A stretch of DNA of 64,000 nucleotides from Psychrobacter sp. (GCA_018260445.1 JAGLBE010000009.1:25175-89174), one strand, 5' to 3'; shown: positions 9,444-19,532, counted from the stretch's first letter. Translations and numbers: made by a program. Notes: generated from the sequence alone by a model not told the origin.

Positions 9444-9884
9444 TTAATCCAAGGCTTCACTAGCGGTAATATCACCTTCAAAACGGTTGACAATAAACAC
9501 ATTGCCCATAAAGTTGTTGACTACTTCATACTTTTTATGCACCGCCAAGCTACCTGTTTGCTTGCTGGTGAATGTCAGGATGTCTTCGGGTTTGCTGGTG
9601 TAATCAGCATTAATAGACAACTGTTTTTGCAAATTTTCCATAAACTGGCCGGCGCTTTCTTTATTGTCGTTAGATTTTTTAAGCTCATTGGCAATCGATT
9701 TAGTCAATTGATAATCGGTTATTTGAGCAGGGATTATCGCAATGCCAAGCATGGCAAAAATGCCCAAGGCAAATATAAAAAATACGACACCTGTGACGCT
9801 GGCACCTTGCTGCGATTGACTAGGCGCATGGGCTGGCACATAGCCTGATAGGGTGCTGGGCATAGCGTAATGGCGCTCTGACAT
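9444..9884 (-). CDS. DUF4845 family membrane protein
   Basis: A 146-residue protein with one transmembrane helix at about residues 32-55 (GVVFFIFALGIFAMLGIAIIP) and a C-terminal domain outside the cytoplasm. It is recognised as DUF4845 by its size, single helix and fixed place between lepB and rnc in many gammaproteobacteria. Function is unknown; the context suggests a link to secretion or to expression of rnc. ATG 9884 is chosen because GGAG lies 7 bases upstream; the longer frame starts with TTG at 9908. The stop codon nearly touches the rnc start, so the two are translationally coupled. Confidence 0.85.
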   Translation of the reverse strand: MSERHYAMPSTLSGYVPAHAPSQSQQGASVTGVVFFIFALGIFAMLGIAIIPAQITDYQLTKSIANELKKSNDNKESAGQFMENLQKQLSINADYTSKPEDILTFTSKQTGSLAVHKKYEVVNNFMGNVFIVNRFEGDITASEALD

Positions 9885-9990
9885 GATCATTCTCCAAAAT
9901 TGAACCAAGCGACTTTTTATGAACGTTATAAACGACTAGAGAAGATAGATTATAGAGTATGCAGTATAGGCTATAGTATACTACCAAACT

Positions 9991-11145
9991 TTAATCTATA
10001 ATTCTATTATACGCAAAGGTCGGTAAGTGCCATAGCCCGGGCTGTTTATGCATCCAAACGTAGGTTGCCTTGCCTGCCAAGTTATCATCGGGCACATAGC
10101 CCCAAAACCGACTGTCACCGCTACGGTCTGAATTATCGCCCATCATAAAATACTGCCCCTCTGGGACGCTGATACGCCAGCTCCCTTGCTGCTGGGTGAC
10201 GTTACTGTTTAAAAATTTCGACCCGTCCGCTTTAGGCTCACTAGGGGCTAGGTAGCGGCGTAAATAAGTATGCTCGCCCAATTGTTCTTGATAGTATTTG
10301 GCACCGCTCTCTTCGCGTTCGGCTTGCGCAGCAGACTCCGCTTGCTGTCCTTTTTTTGGGGTATACAGTTGCTGATTTAGAACCTCATCAATCCGAAAGT
10401 TCACCTGTTTGATGGGCACCGGCTCACCATTCACAGCAAGCTGCCCCTTATTAAAGCTTACCGTGTCTCCTGGTAGGCCAATCACTCGCTTGATATAGTA
10501 AATCTTAGGGTTCTCAGGATAACGGAAAACAGCAACGTCGCCATGTTTGGGCGTGCCCGTATCCATAATCTTTTTGTACACCAATGGCAACCGAATGCCA
10601 TACGCATACTTATTTACAGTCACAAAATCGCCGGTATACAACGCCGGCACCATCGAGGGAGACGGGATATTAAAGGGCTCAATAATAAACGAGCGGACAA
10701 TCAACACCACCGCTAATACTGGAAAAAAGTCATGCGCCCAGCGTATTAGAAAATGCTCGTGCCCTGCGTGGGCAGCTTTATCTCGACTGCTGATACTCAA
10801 TTGACGTTTGGCCTCGCGATATTCGCGCTGCGCTTGCTTCACCTCTAATGGCGCCTTATCAATGACCGTAGCATCGAGCCTCGCTGCATCATAATCAATC
10901 TTGTGCTGGGTAAGCAGTGCAATATAGTTATCTTTTTGATGGGCAAACTTAGTTTGGGCAGCAATGGTCGATTTAGATGCAGGCCCTTGCGCGGTCAAGG
11001 CTGTCGTGTCTGGGTTACCGGCATCTACAGACGCCGCCCGTTTTTTAACCCGTTGGTGCTGCTTAAACCATAAAATATCTAGCAACCATATTAGGCCAAA
11101 AATCAGGGTAACCGGCACTAAAATTATATTAAAATCAAAATCCAT
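9991..11145 (-). CDS. lepB: signal peptidase I
   Basis: Inner-membrane serine/lysine protease that removes signal peptides from exported proteins. Two transmembrane segments are visible (residues 8-26 and 138-153). Box B PSPSM carries the nucleophile Ser164, box D has the general base in YYIKRVIGLPGD (Lys219), and box E reads MGDNSDRSGDSRFWG. At 384 residues it is longer than the E. coli enzyme (324) because the cytoplasmic loop between the two helices is enlarged (about residues 30-135, Ala/Lys/Gln-rich) and because there is an insertion around residues 250-290. AAAGG lies 7 bases before the ATG. It sits 58 bases after lepA and before DUF4845-rnc, a conserved arrangement. Confidence 0.96.
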   Translation of the reverse strand: MDFDFNIILVPVTLIFGLIWLLDILWFKQHQRVKKRAASVDAGNPDTTALTAQGPASKSTIAAQTKFAHQKDNYIALLTQHKIDYDAARLDATVIDKAPLEVKQAQREYREAKRQLSISSRDKAAHAGHEHFLIRWAHDFFPVLAVVLIVRSFIIEPFNIPSPSMVPALYTGDFVTVNKYAYGIRLPLVYKKIMDTGTPKHGDVAVFRYPENPKIYYIKRVIGLPGDTVSFNKGQLAVNGEPVPIKQVNFRIDEVLNQQLYTPKKGQQAESAAQAEREESGAKYYQEQLGEHTYLRRYLAPSEPKADGSKFLNSNVTQQQGSWRISVPEGQYFMMGDNSDRSGDSRFWGYVPDDNLAGKATYVWMHKQPGLWHLPTFAYNRIID

Positions 11146-11203
11146 ATCGGCACCTTTATAACCATCCCTTTATGACTACCCACTGAGCCTAGATAGCACA
11201 AGC

Positions 11204-13006
11204 TTATTGATTGTCGACCTTGAGCACAGCTAAGAAGGCTTCTTGCGGAATCTCAACATTACCCACCTGCTTCATGCGTTTTTTACCCTCTTTTTGTTTC
11301 GAGAGCAGTTTTTTCTTACGCGACACATCGCCGCCATAACACTTCGCCAGCACGTCTTTGCGCATGGCTTTAACCGTACTACGGGCAATAATTTGACTGC
11401 CAATTGCCGCTTGAATCGCCACGTTAAACATTTGGCGTGGAATTAATTCTTTCATTTTTTCAACCAGCTGGGTGCCCCGATAACGGGATTGGTCATAATG
11501 GCAAATCATCGCCAACGCATCGACTTTATCCCCGTTAATCAATACATCGACTTTTACCAAATTCGCTACCTGATAGCGTTCAAATTCGTAATCGAGCGAG
11601 GCAAAACCGCGTGATACCGACTTTAGACGATCAAAAAAATCCATGACCACTTCGCCCATAGGAATGTCAAAGACCAGTTGTACCTGACTGCCGGTAAAGC
11701 GCATATCGACTTGAGTACCGCGGCGCTCCATACACAACGTCAGCACATTGCCTAGATAGTTTTGCGGTACTAATATGTTACAGCGGGCTATCGGCTCACG
11801 AAACTCTTCGACAAAACCGGGGTCTGGTAGGCGTGAGGGGTTATCAACTTTTAAAATATTGCCATCTTTACGTTTAATCTCGTAGATAACCGACGGCGCT
11901 GTGGTAATTAAATCAAGGTCATACTCGCGCTCTAGGCGTTCTTGGATGATTTCCATATGCAGCATCCCCAAAAAGCCACAGCGAAAACCAAAGCCTAAGG
12001 CATCGGAGGTATCTGGCTCAAAAAACAGGGCAGAATCATTGATTTGCAACCGTTGTAGCGCTTCGCGAAATTTTTCAAAGTCGGCGGAATCCACCGGAAA
12101 TAAACCGGCATATACTTGCGGGGTGACTTGCTTAAAACCCGGAATAAAATCCACATCAGGGGTTTTGGCATGGGTAATGGTATCGCCAACTGGTGCGCCG
12201 TGAATATCTTTGATACCGGCAATCACAAACCCAACTTCGCCTGCCTCAAGTTTGCCGGTATCCAATGGTTTTGGGGTGAATATCCCCACAGAAGAGACGG
12301 GGTAGGACTCTTTGGTGGATTTGATATAAATTTTATCGTTTTTATTTAAGGTGCCTTGGCGCACCCGTACCAAAGACACCACACCCAAATAGTTATCAAA
12401 CCAAGAGTCGATGATTAACGCTTGTAACGGTGCCTCGCGGTCTCCCGTTGGCGCTGGGATGCGTGCCACCAAAGCGACCAATAGCTCATCGATACCCAGC
12501 CCCGATTTTGCAGAGACTCTTGGCGCATCCACAGCATCGATACCAATAATTTCTTCAATCTCTTGAATAACCCGCTCGGGCTCTACTTGTGGTAAGTCTA
12601 TTTTATTCAGTACGGGTAGCACTTCAAGCCCTTGGTCTACTGCAGTATAACAGTTGGCAACCGATTGCGCCTCAACGCCTTGCGCGGCATCGACAACCAA
12701 TAGAGCGCCCTCGCAGGCTGCCAAAGAGCGCGAGACTTCGTAGGAAAAATCGACGTGGCCCGGGGTGTCAATGAAATTGAGCTGATAACGCTCCCCATTG
12801 GGATGATCATAATACAAGGTCACTGATTGCGCTTTGATAGTAATACCGCGCTCACGTTCGATATCCATTGAGTCCAGCACTTGCGCTTGCATCTCGCGAT
12901 CTTGCAAAGCGCCGCAGGTTTGAATAAAACGATCAGCCAAAGTAGACTTACCATGATCAATATGGGCAATAATAGAGAAGTTTCGAATATTTGCTAATGC
13001 AGTCAC
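11204..13006 (-). CDS. lepA: elongation factor 4 (LepA)
   Basis: Translation GTPase that affects initiation and ribosome biogenesis and can back-translocate ribosomes. 600 residues, the normal size. The P-loop AHIDHGKST lies near residues 14-22, followed by [14 protein letters not shown] and the SAKSG box, with domains II, III, V and the LepA-specific C-terminal domain ending in a basic [15 protein letters not shown] stretch. The start codon is GTG (13004-13006), giving [11 protein letters not shown], which aligns with the known N-terminus; the ribosome-binding site is weak. It is the first gene of the lepA-lepB-DUF4845-rnc-era-recO series. Confidence 0.97.
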   Translation of the reverse strand: MTALANIRNFSIIAHIDHGKSTLADRFIQTCGALQDREMQAQVLDSMDIERERGITIKAQSVTLYYDHPNGERYQLNFIDTPGHVDFSYEVSRSLAACEGALLVVDAAQGVEAQSVANCYTAVDQGLEVLPVLNKIDLPQVEPERVIQEIEEIIGIDAVDAPRVSAKSGLGIDELLVALVARIPAPTGDREAPLQALIIDSWFDNYLGVVSLVRVRQGTLNKNDKIYIKSTKESYPVSSVGIFTPKPLDTGKLEAGEVGFVIAGIKDIHGAPVGDTITHAKTPDVDFIPGFKQVTPQVYAGLFPVDSADFEKFREALQRLQINDSALFFEPDTSDALGFGFRCGFLGMLHMEIIQERLEREYDLDLITTAPSVIYEIKRKDGNILKVDNPSRLPDPGFVEEFREPIARCNILVPQNYLGNVLTLCMERRGTQVDMRFTGSQVQLVFDIPMGEVVMDFFDRLKSVSRGFASLDYEFERYQVANLVKVDVLINGDKVDALAMICHYDQSRYRGTQLVEKMKELIPRQMFNVAIQAAIGSQIIARSTVKAMRKDVLAKCYGGDVSRKKKLLSKQKEGKKRMKQVGNVEIPQEAFLAVLKVDNQ

Positions 13007-13326
13007 GTCTTGCGGCTACCTACGTTATAAAGTTCGATGGAAAAAAGATGTCAATGACAACAAGGACAGAAAAATAAAAAAGCTTGGCTATTCTACCAGC
13101 TTTCTGACAACTTGTGAGCGGGAGATTAAAACTGAAGTCGGCTTATAGTCTAGTCGGGGCAGTTCACACAGACCCATCCCCAAAGATATCAAAGCATACG
13201 CATCAATGCGATGTGATACTAAATGAGCCATAACGAACCAAAAAAGGCAGACTAGTATTTTGAACAGAGGGTTATCAAATCGAGGTCATAGAAACGACAA
13301 TCTATCTAGAACAAGGCTTACAAGAC

Positions 13327-13356
13327 AAAAAAGCCAGTAACCGAAGTTACTGGCTT
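13327..13356 (-). terminator. terminator of the tRNA gene
   Basis: On the minus strand an 11-bp perfect stem (AAGCCAGTAAC with GTTACTGGCTT) closes on a UUCG tetraloop and is followed by a T run. It lies about 30 bases after the tRNA 3' end. Confidence 0.92.
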
Positions 13357-13383
13357 AAATAATACAGCTACTACTACTATACA

Positions 13384-13460
13384 TGGTGGCGATGAAGAGA
13401 CTTGAACTCTTGACCTCACGATTATGAGTCGTGCGCTCTAACCAGCTGAGCTACATCGCC
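13384..13460 (-). tRNA. tRNA with CAT anticodon, probably elongator Met
   Basis: A 77-base cloverleaf on the minus strand. The acceptor stem GGCGATG/CATCGCC, D-arm GCTC/GAGC, anticodon stem CACGA/TCGTG with loop CTCATAA, and T-arm AAGAG/CTCTT are all paired. The 3' CCA is encoded (13384-13386) after discriminator A. The CAT anticodon allows elongator Met or, after lysidine modification, Ile. The acceptor stem (G4-C69, A5-T68) lacks the C4-G69/C5-G68 pairs of E. coli tRNA-Ile2, so Met is favoured. It is not an initiator, since the first pair is matched and there is no three-G:C anticodon stem. Confidence 0.93.
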
Positions 13461-13473
13461 GTTTGAGGGCGGT

Positions 13474-13502
13474 ATTATCCCTAAATATACCCAAGTCGTC
13501 AA
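13474..13502 (-). promoter_or_regulatory. sigma-70 promoter of the tRNA gene
   Basis: On the minus strand TTGACG (13497-13502) and GATAAT (13474-13479) are separated by exactly 17 bases. The -10 box ends 13 bases before the mature tRNA 5' end. Confidence 0.8.
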
Positions 13503-13572
13503 CCCTTTATCTAAAATTACTCAGATTAGTCAACGCTAAAAAATAAAAAGCTAACAGCAGGATAAAAAATAT

Positions 13573-13968
<396 letters not shown>

Positions 13969-14065
13969 GCGCATAGTATAGCAGAAGTAAACAGGCAAAA
14001 AGGGTTATATTAAGGTCTATAAAAAAATTTGCCAAGCTAAGCAGATAAACACCGCTTAAGACAAT

Positions 14066-14096
14066 AAAAAAGCAGCCACTAAAAATAAGTGGCTGC
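14066..14096 (-). terminator. terminator of the MliC-like lipoprotein gene
   Basis: The minus-strand stem GCAGCCACT/AGTGGCTGC (14072-14080 with 14088-14096) is followed by T6. It lies about 60 bases past the stop of the gene at 14160-14576. Confidence 0.88.
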
Positions 14097-14159
14097 CTAT
14101 AGGCGTCTGACCATTATCTAGTCTAGATACACACGCCCTAATTATATTGGGGAGTAGAT

Positions 14160-14576
14160 TTAAGAAATGCGCTGACAATTCACGCTATAAGTCTCACCAT
14201 TAGACCAGTTAAGCGTCATTATCCCCATATCACCCTTAGTATGCCATTCGTAGTTGACAGTATCACTGTTGGTAGTGTTGACATAACGCGACCCTGAACC
14301 AGAAGGGGCTATCGCCATTTTTAAAGTCTGCTTATTCCACTTCGCCTTAGGCAAGCTGGCTGTCACCGTTGCCTCATCCGTGTCCATTGAATACTTGGCA
14401 TCCACAGTGGCACCATCTTCACAACGAAACCGATCGGGCATCATCCGGTCATAAGCTTTTTTTTCAGCCACCGCAGCAGTCGTTCCTGTCTGATAAGAGG
14501 CTTGTTGACTAGGGTTCATGGCAGAGCAAGCAGCAACAAGCAAGCCTAAAGGGGCAAGTGCCAATAGTTTTTTCAT
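14160..14576 (-). CDS. MliC-family lysozyme inhibitor lipoprotein
   Basis: Probable outer-membrane or periplasm-facing lipoprotein that blocks C-type lysozyme. The signal peptide ends in the lipobox LVAAC (Cys17). The mature part matches the MliC fold by FRCEDGATVDAKY, the SGSGSRY loop, a Trp-x-x-Lys-Gly segment (WHTKGD) and a C-terminal NC; the loops with Ser and Lys are the ones known to enter the lysozyme active site in MliC proteins. Length (138) is slightly more than typical. GGAG lies 7 bases before the ATG. Monocistronic, with its own terminator. Assignment is by motif, without alignment. Confidence 0.85.
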   Translation of the reverse strand: MKKLLALAPLGLLVAACSAMNPSQQASYQTGTTAAVAEKKAYDRMMPDRFRCEDGATVDAKYSMDTDEATVTASLPKAKWNKQTLKMAIAPSGSGSRYVNTTNSDTVNYEWHTKGDMGIMTLNWSNGETYSVNCQRIS

Positions 14577-14972
14577 AAGAATTCTCCATATCCAACTTTT
14601 ACATTTTTACAATGGGCCTATACTCTACAAAGACACCTATCTCAACATATTACAGTATGGCTTGGTCAAAAATTCAAGTAACACAATGAATTTAACTACC
14701 ATTTTATGAGGTTATTGAAGAGAAAACTGTAATGAATTTATTGATTGATTGATGCATCAAAATGTGCTTGATGTATCGTTTCATGTATACGACTGACGCA
14801 TGTTAAGCGAATGTGACAACCGGTAACTATTTTTGGAACGGCTTCGCTCTACCTCTAGACGTTTCAAAATAGTTACCGGTCGTTTCTAACAAGGTAAAAT
14901 CGTCTTTGCGTAAGTCCTAATGTAAAGAAGTACCTAAGATGGTCGAGCCAGAACATCGTAGGTTCAGCGACA
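14577..14972. other. spacer with two nested inverted repeats
   Basis: No gene is seen. The last third holds a 15-bp perfect inverted repeat (14819-14833 with 14866-14880) and an 11-bp one (14913-14923 with 14970-14980). The second overlaps the 3' end of the oxygenase gene and has an imperfect inner pairing, so it may act in transcription termination. Confidence 0.7.
14819..14880. repeat. inverted repeat with 15-bp perfect arms
   Basis: ACCGGTAACTATTTT at 14819-14833 is repeated in inverse at 14866-14880. Pairing continues inward for six more positions with one mismatch (GGAACG against CGTTTC), leaving a loop of about 19 bases. There is no T run, so it is not a standard terminator. Confidence 0.9.
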
Positions 14973-16412
14973 TTAGGACTGATAATATTGGTCATGCTCT
15001 TTGAGCCACCATGTCATATTGTCTTGACGTTTTTGTCTAAAGCGTTCAAGTTTAGTGGCTATTGTAGGCTGATGCCGTCTGGCGCTATCAAGCGTAAATA
15101 AAATAGGCACGCTTACCATCACGGCATGGCGTAGGGTTGACTTAGGCAATCCTAAACCATCGCCAATATCCTCTCCCACCAATACTCGGGTAACGCTAGC
15201 GTTGACCTGTTCAACAAAGCGACCCTTGCGATTATCCTCGCCCATAATTTGCGACGGTAAATCGTGCAGAGCTTTTGCAAGTGGGCGTCCCACTTCAAAA
15301 TCAAGATATTGAGTAGCAAGATACGTATACAACCATGCCCAGCATTGTGTCTCGGTAGTTGGCAAGCGTTCAGGGTCGATGCCCATCCACCAGCTTGCCA
15401 GATGCCAAAGGTGCAAAATGCCGCTCGCTTCTTCTGCACTGATACGCGCCCCCAAGAGCTTAAGCCCGCGCATGATGAGTAACGAGAACTGTAAATGGGT
15501 GGCTATCATATCGGTTTGATTGATGGGCACACCCCAATAGCCTGTATCCCAGCCCTCTTTTAGCAGTTTTTGACGCACTATGCCATGAATTTGACGCACA
15601 TGAATACTTTGCCGCCATCCCTCGCCACCTATCGCCAAGACGCTATTGGCACCAGTTAAGGCTGGATGCTCGGATACTGCCAGAATATAGGCGTAGGTGC
15701 GCATCAGCCGCGGCAGCGCATCGTGCACCAAAGCGCCAGTTTTAATGAGCGGTAAGGATAGCGCAGGGATACTATATCCGGCCATTAACGCCACATTACG
15801 CAACAGCCAAATCAGCATTAACGGATAACGTCGATAAGCAATCGCCCCTATTTCGGCCAACTTTGGGTCAAACCAGTCGGGATGCGCCGTAAACTGCGCA
15901 TAGAGATGGCGAAAATCGTTATTGCCAAGCAGTTCTTGGTTACGCTTGTCGCTCTCATTAGGCTGCGTGGGCTGCTTAGTATGCTTAGTATGCTTAGTCT
16001 GCTTAGTCTGCTTAGTCTGCTTAGTCTGCTTAGTCTGCTTAGTCTGCTTAGTCTGCTTAGTCTGCTTAGATAGGATTGATGGATTGACTAAATGAGACGA
16101 AGCATCCGCTATGATAATCGAGGTTAACGGCTTGGCAAACTTGATACCCCCGCCTAACAGCCTATCCACCACAGGGTCGCCAATGTCGTACCCTGCTGTG
16201 AGCTGCGCCAATAACGATTGCGAGATTTCAAAATTTGCTGGCAACATAAACTTGCGGATACGTTGTAATACTTGCAGATTGGCATGGTGGTCAACCGCTG
16301 TAGTGCGGCCGTGGCGTCTAAAACCTGTGCTGTTGCCAGACGCTACAGGTGTGGCTAGAGACGCTAAGGTAGTAACAGAAGAGGGAAAAGAGGGGAAAAA
16401 CAGCTTACGCAT
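14973..16412 (-). CDS. MpaB/DUF2236-family oxygenase with a KQT repeat
   Basis: A 479-residue protein of the oxygenase MpaB (DUF2236, latex-clearing protein-like) family, helical proteins thought to bind haem. Supporting features: RQSIHVRQIHGIVR, NQTDMIATHLQFS, HLWHLASWWMGI and a long helical C-terminal half. The reaction and substrate are unknown here. ATG 16412 has AAGGAG 9 bases upstream and is preferred over the ATG at 16457. A Lys-Gln-Thr tripeptide array (eight KQT then two KHT) near residues 116-146, from a 9-bp tandem repeat, splits the N-terminal region from the conserved domain. The unit length keeps the frame, so copy-number change alters only linker length. Monocistronic; the 3' end overlaps an inverted repeat. 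Confidence 0.82.
   Translation of the reverse strand: MRKLFFPSFPSSVTTLASLATPVASGNSTGFRRHGRTTAVDHHANLQVLQRIRKFMLPANFEISQSLLAQLTAGYDIGDPVVDRLLGGGIKFAKPLTSIIIADASSHLVNPSILSKQTKQTKQTKQTKQTKQTKQTKQTKHTKHTKQPTQPNESDKRNQELLGNNDFRHLYAQFTAHPDWFDPKLAEIGAIAYRRYPLMLIWLLRNVALMAGYSIPALSLPLIKTGALVHDALPRLMRTYAYILAVSEHPALTGANSVLAIGGEGWRQSIHVRQIHGIVRQKLLKEGWDTGYWGVPINQTDMIATHLQFSLLIMRGLKLLGARISAEEASGILHLWHLASWWMGIDPERLPTTETQCWAWLYTYLATQYLDFEVGRPLAKALHDLPSQIMGEDNRKGRFVEQVNASVTRVLVGEDIGDGLGLPKSTLRHAVMVSVPILFTLDSARRHQPTIATKLERFRQKRQDNMTWWLKEHDQYYQS
15974..16070. repeat. 9-bp tandem repeat (GCTTAGTCT) inside the oxygenase gene
   Basis: Eight perfect copies of GCTTAGTCT at 15992-16063 follow two variant copies GCTTAGTAT (15974-15991) and end in a partial unit. 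It encodes Lys-Gln-Thr on the minus strand. Confidence 0.95.
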
Positions 16413-16613
16413 CAACCAGCGCTCCTTAAGCATGACGCTAAAAGCTATAGGATACACTACCCTACTGCACTATTATACTAAGCAGACGTGGTCGGATACC
16501 TTGAGACGACAATGTCAATTAATGTCAATTACAGTCAATCACTGCCATCTTTAACAAATCGACTTTTAAAAACAGCCGTGTTCAGTTAAATAGCTAAACA
16601 TAGATATCAGTTA

Positions 16614-17165
16614 TCAATAGCGTGATAGGGCATCTTCTAAACGGCTGATTCGGGTTTTAGTCTCGCCTATTTTTTTGGGCAATTGAATGAAATAGCTTCT
16701 GGCGTCGCGCTCTGTCTTAAAGTCTAAATGACTGCCCTGGCGCAATTTTTCGTAGTCTGAAATATATCTATTCAACTGGTTTTGCTCTTGTTTTAGCTGC
16801 TTAGTTAAGCCGTAATACTGCAAACCTGCTTGATTCATCTCATCAAGTTTGAGCATGTTGCTGCCCACACACACCGCATTTAACGGCTGACCTCTAAGAC
16901 CCATTTGATACGCATTGTTGGCAGTGCAATATTGGGTCAAGCCTTGCTCACGCCCCTTGCGCCAAGCTTGATAGTCAGGGGCAACCCCAACTTTAGCACA
17001 CGCCTTATTGTGCTCGCTTATCCGCTGTGCACTGCGTCCAGCAGCGCCATCACCATAGCCAATGGCTTCCCAGTTGCCCGTCATACACTCTTCTTTAGAC
17101 AAGGTCGCACAGCCCGATAAGAGGGTAAAGATGACGCACATACTTAACGTTTTAAATTGTTGCAT
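16614..17165 (-). CDS. DUF2799-family lipoprotein
   Basis: A 183-residue predicted lipoprotein of unknown function. The signal peptide ends in LLSGC (lipobox Cys near residue 18). The mature region has the DUF2799 pattern: a Cys-x(3)-GNWEAIGYGDGAAGR opening, then pairs of Cys in KAC and YC, and a C-terminal charged coiled-coil-like part. Four cysteines in the mature part could form disulfides. ATG 17165 is chosen because AAGGAG (17174-17179) lies 8 bases upstream; the longer frame begins at 17186. It stands alone between the oxygenase and nhaA. Confidence 0.85.
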   Translation of the reverse strand: MQQFKTLSMCVIFTLLSGCATLSKEECMTGNWEAIGYGDGAAGRSAQRISEHNKACAKVGVAPDYQAWRKGREQGLTQYCTANNAYQMGLRGQPLNAVCVGSNMLKLDEMNQAGLQYYGLTKQLKQEQNQLNRYISDYEKLRQGSHLDFKTERDARSYFIQLPKKIGETKTRISRLEDALSRY

Positions 17166-17421
17166 TTTCATATCTCCTTTCTTCATACGTCCTTTTTTCT
17201 TATGTCCTTATAGTAGGGCGTGTTCATGTAGAGTCAGTCGAACATAACGGCGCTAACTTTGACGCCAGCTTTTTTACACTTCGACTTGACAATAGATACT
17301 ATGTTGCAATGTTGCAGCTGGGTGCATCCAACGACTCTATGCAATCTGCAAGCCACACTAAAAAACTGGGCTATAAAACCAGTCTAGCGGCAAGCTAGGT
17401 TAGCTTTAGGCTAGTTTGAGG

Positions 17422-18621
17422 TTAGCTTTGAGTTAAATCTACTGCGGTCTCGTTTTTAAGTTCTTTGAGTGAGGTTTTTAACACGACATAACCGAGAACA
17501 CCAGACACAATTGAGCCTAAAATAATGCCTAAACGCGGGTCAAACCCCTCGGTCACGCCGCCAAAAGCCAGCTCACTGATGAATAAGCTCATGGTAAAGC
17601 CGACGCCGCAAAGTAGGGCAACGCCATAAATATGCTTAAAATCTGTGCCATTAGGCAAACTAGCGAGACCAGATTTAAGCACTAGCCAACACAGTAGCAT
17701 AATGCCTAGTTGCTTGCCAATAAATAAGCCGGCGGCAATACCAACGGGCACCGAATGCAGCAATTGCGCAGCCCCCGCCCCTTGTAACGAGATGCCTGCA
17801 TTTGCAAACGCAAAGAGGGGCAAAATCGCAAAGGCAACCGTGCCATGCAAATCGTGCTCTAGTGCCTCAAGCGGCGAGTGCTCTGGGTCTTTAGCATCCG
17901 TCATCGGAATAAATAGCGCTAAAATAGCACCGGCTAATGTGGCATGAATGCCTGATTTTAGCACGGCCACCCACATAATCAGACCGAGTAGCAGATAGGG
18001 GGTAATGCTGGTGACATTGCGCCGATTGAGCAACCACAAAAACGGCAGACACGCCGCAGCAACCATCAGCGAGGAAAGTGATAAGTCACTGGTGTAAAAC
18101 AAGGCGATAATTAAAATAGCCCCAATGTCATCAAAGATGGCGATGGACACTAAAAAGATTTTTAGTGCATTGGGAACACGGCTGCCAAGCAGACTTAAAA
18201 TACCAATGGCAAACGCAATATCGGTGGCGGCTGGAATCGCCCATCCCTTTAAATAATGAGCATTTTGATAGTTAAAGGCAGCATATACCAAAGCGGGCAC
18301 CAGCATACCGCCTAGCGCTGCGGCCGCCGGTAAAATAATTTGCTTGACGTTTGATAACTCGCCCACTAGCACCTCACGCTTGAGCTCTAAACCAACTAAA
18401 AAAAAGAACACTGCCATTAAGCCATCGTTAATCCAGTGGTGTGCATCTTTATCAATAATTAAATCGCCAACTTGTACAACAACAGGGGCATGGATAAAAG
18501 ACTCATACCAATGATGCAGCGGTGAATTCGCCACTATCATTGCCGCCAAGGCAGCAAGCGCCAGCACAATGCCGCCTGCTGCCTCAAAGGCGAAGAACTT
18601 TTTTATATGCTGTAAAACCAT
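17422..18621 (-). CDS. nhaA: Na+/H+ antiporter NhaA
   Basis: Inner-membrane secondary transporter that exports Na+ in exchange for H+, important in salty or alkaline surroundings. 399 residues from ATG 18621. The unwound TM4 motif [15 protein letters not shown] and the ion-binding pair of aspartates in [15 protein letters not shown] are present; about 11-12 hydrophobic helices can be followed. No divergent nhaR regulator lies next to it. It is preceded by a repeat-rich spacer of about 900 bases and has no obvious terminator. Confidence 0.96.
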   Translation of the reverse strand: MVLQHIKKFFAFEAAGGIVLALAALAAMIVANSPLHHWYESFIHAPVVVQVGDLIIDKDAHHWINDGLMAVFFFLVGLELKREVLVGELSNVKQIILPAAAALGGMLVPALVYAAFNYQNAHYLKGWAIPAATDIAFAIGILSLLGSRVPNALKIFLVSIAIFDDIGAILIIALFYTSDLSLSSLMVAAACLPFLWLLNRRNVTSITPYLLLGLIMWVAVLKSGIHATLAGAILALFIPMTDAKDPEHSPLEALEHDLHGTVAFAILPLFAFANAGISLQGAGAAQLLHSVPVGIAAGLFIGKQLGIMLLCWLVLKSGLASLPNGTDFKHIYGVALLCGVGFTMSLFISELAFGGVTEGFDPRLGIILGSIVSGVLGYVVLKTSLKELKNETAVDLTQS

Positions 18622-19148
18622 ATGCCCTTTCATCCTTAGTGTTGTACAGAAGTATTGTATAGAAGGGTTGTATGCAGCCTGCAGGCACCCATTTGCGCTA
18701 GTATTGCCACCCTGATGCTGTTTTTGTAATAGATAAATCTTTTATAGGATATAGGGCTTTGATAGCACTCAAGTCTTTGATATTACTTAAATGTACCAAT
18801 AGAACACAAGTCCATTAGTGTTATGACGAGCACCGGCTATTTTTAGGCGTGATATGCGACTTTATCATTCGTCATGTCAGAGGATTAACGATTATGGTAG
18901 CAGAAAAGTGTTATAAATCGAGTAAAATCTATTTGTTAGGGGTCATTGTTGGGCAACATAATGTTATTGTCTGCCGCAACTTGACCTTGGAATTTGTATT
19001 GGCAAAATGCACATGGCGGTATTTTTATCCTTATCACTTGATGTGATGATGAGGCTCATAACGGTTAAGGGCAGGACTTTTTTTGCCCCTGCATTGCGAA
19101 ATTTTTTAATCTAGAAGACTCTCTATTAGAAAATTCTCTATCAAACTA
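18622..19148. other. spacer upstream of nhaA
   Basis: No gene is supported: a 65-codon frame at 18849-19046 lacks a ribosome-binding site and family features. The 5' regulatory region of nhaA must lie here. At 19074-19118 there is a degenerate copy of a segment of the repeat element at 19149-19419. Confidence 0.5.
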
Positions 19149-19419
19149 TTAGGGACTGTATAGAATTGATTAATTAGGACTGCTGATAGCTAAAATCGTT
19201 CCAGACTAGGCGCAAACCGACGCTAATGTCTAGACCTTGGCTAGGTTTGCAACAACGTCTGGGGCGATTTTAGCATCAGCCCTGCGGGGCGGGGCTATTT
19301 TTTGCCAATATATTGCGAAATTTTCTAGCTTAGAATGACTAAGCGTCCAAAATTTCACTGCATATCGCCTAAAAAATAGCCGCCGCCAGTGCCATGAATC
19401 AATTCTATACAGCCCCTAA
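19149..19419. mobile_element. MITE-like compound inverted-repeat element
   Basis: About 270 bases without a coding frame, bounded by terminal inverted repeats: a left arm starting TTAGGGACTGTATAG (19149-19171) and a right arm ending CTATACAGCCCCTAA (19397-19419), with one mismatch over 23 positions. Inside are two large hairpins: 19182-19206 with 19257-19280 (with GCAAACC/GGTTTGC nested inside), and GGCTATTTTTT (about 19293-19303) with AAAAAATAGCC (19371-19381). AAACTAT occurs on both sides (19143-19149 and 19418-19424) but overlaps the arms, so a clean target duplication is not proven. Such structure fits a non-autonomous transposable element; no transposase is present. Confidence 0.72.
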
Positions 19420-19532
19420 ACTATCAAAAACTTCATTGCGTATTGACTTGATAATAAAAAAAACCAAATTAACGGTGAATGACGACTCAATACGGTAAAA
19501 TAATTTTAACTTCCTAATTAAAATGATCGTTT

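Noticed and set aside
13384..13460. tRNA-Ile2 (CAT read as lysidine-modified)
   Set aside because: The acceptor stem lacks the C4-G69/C5-G68 pairs of E. coli tRNA-Ile2; Met is more likely, though not proven.
15882..16073. Leu/Ser-rich plus-strand frame (LLSLLSLLS...)
   Set aside because: A shadow of the 9-bp GCTTAGTCT array read on the other strand; the minus-strand gene has family motifs on both sides.
18849..19046. 65-codon frame upstream of metR
   Set aside because: No ribosome-binding site, no recognisable domain, position in a repeat-rich spacer.
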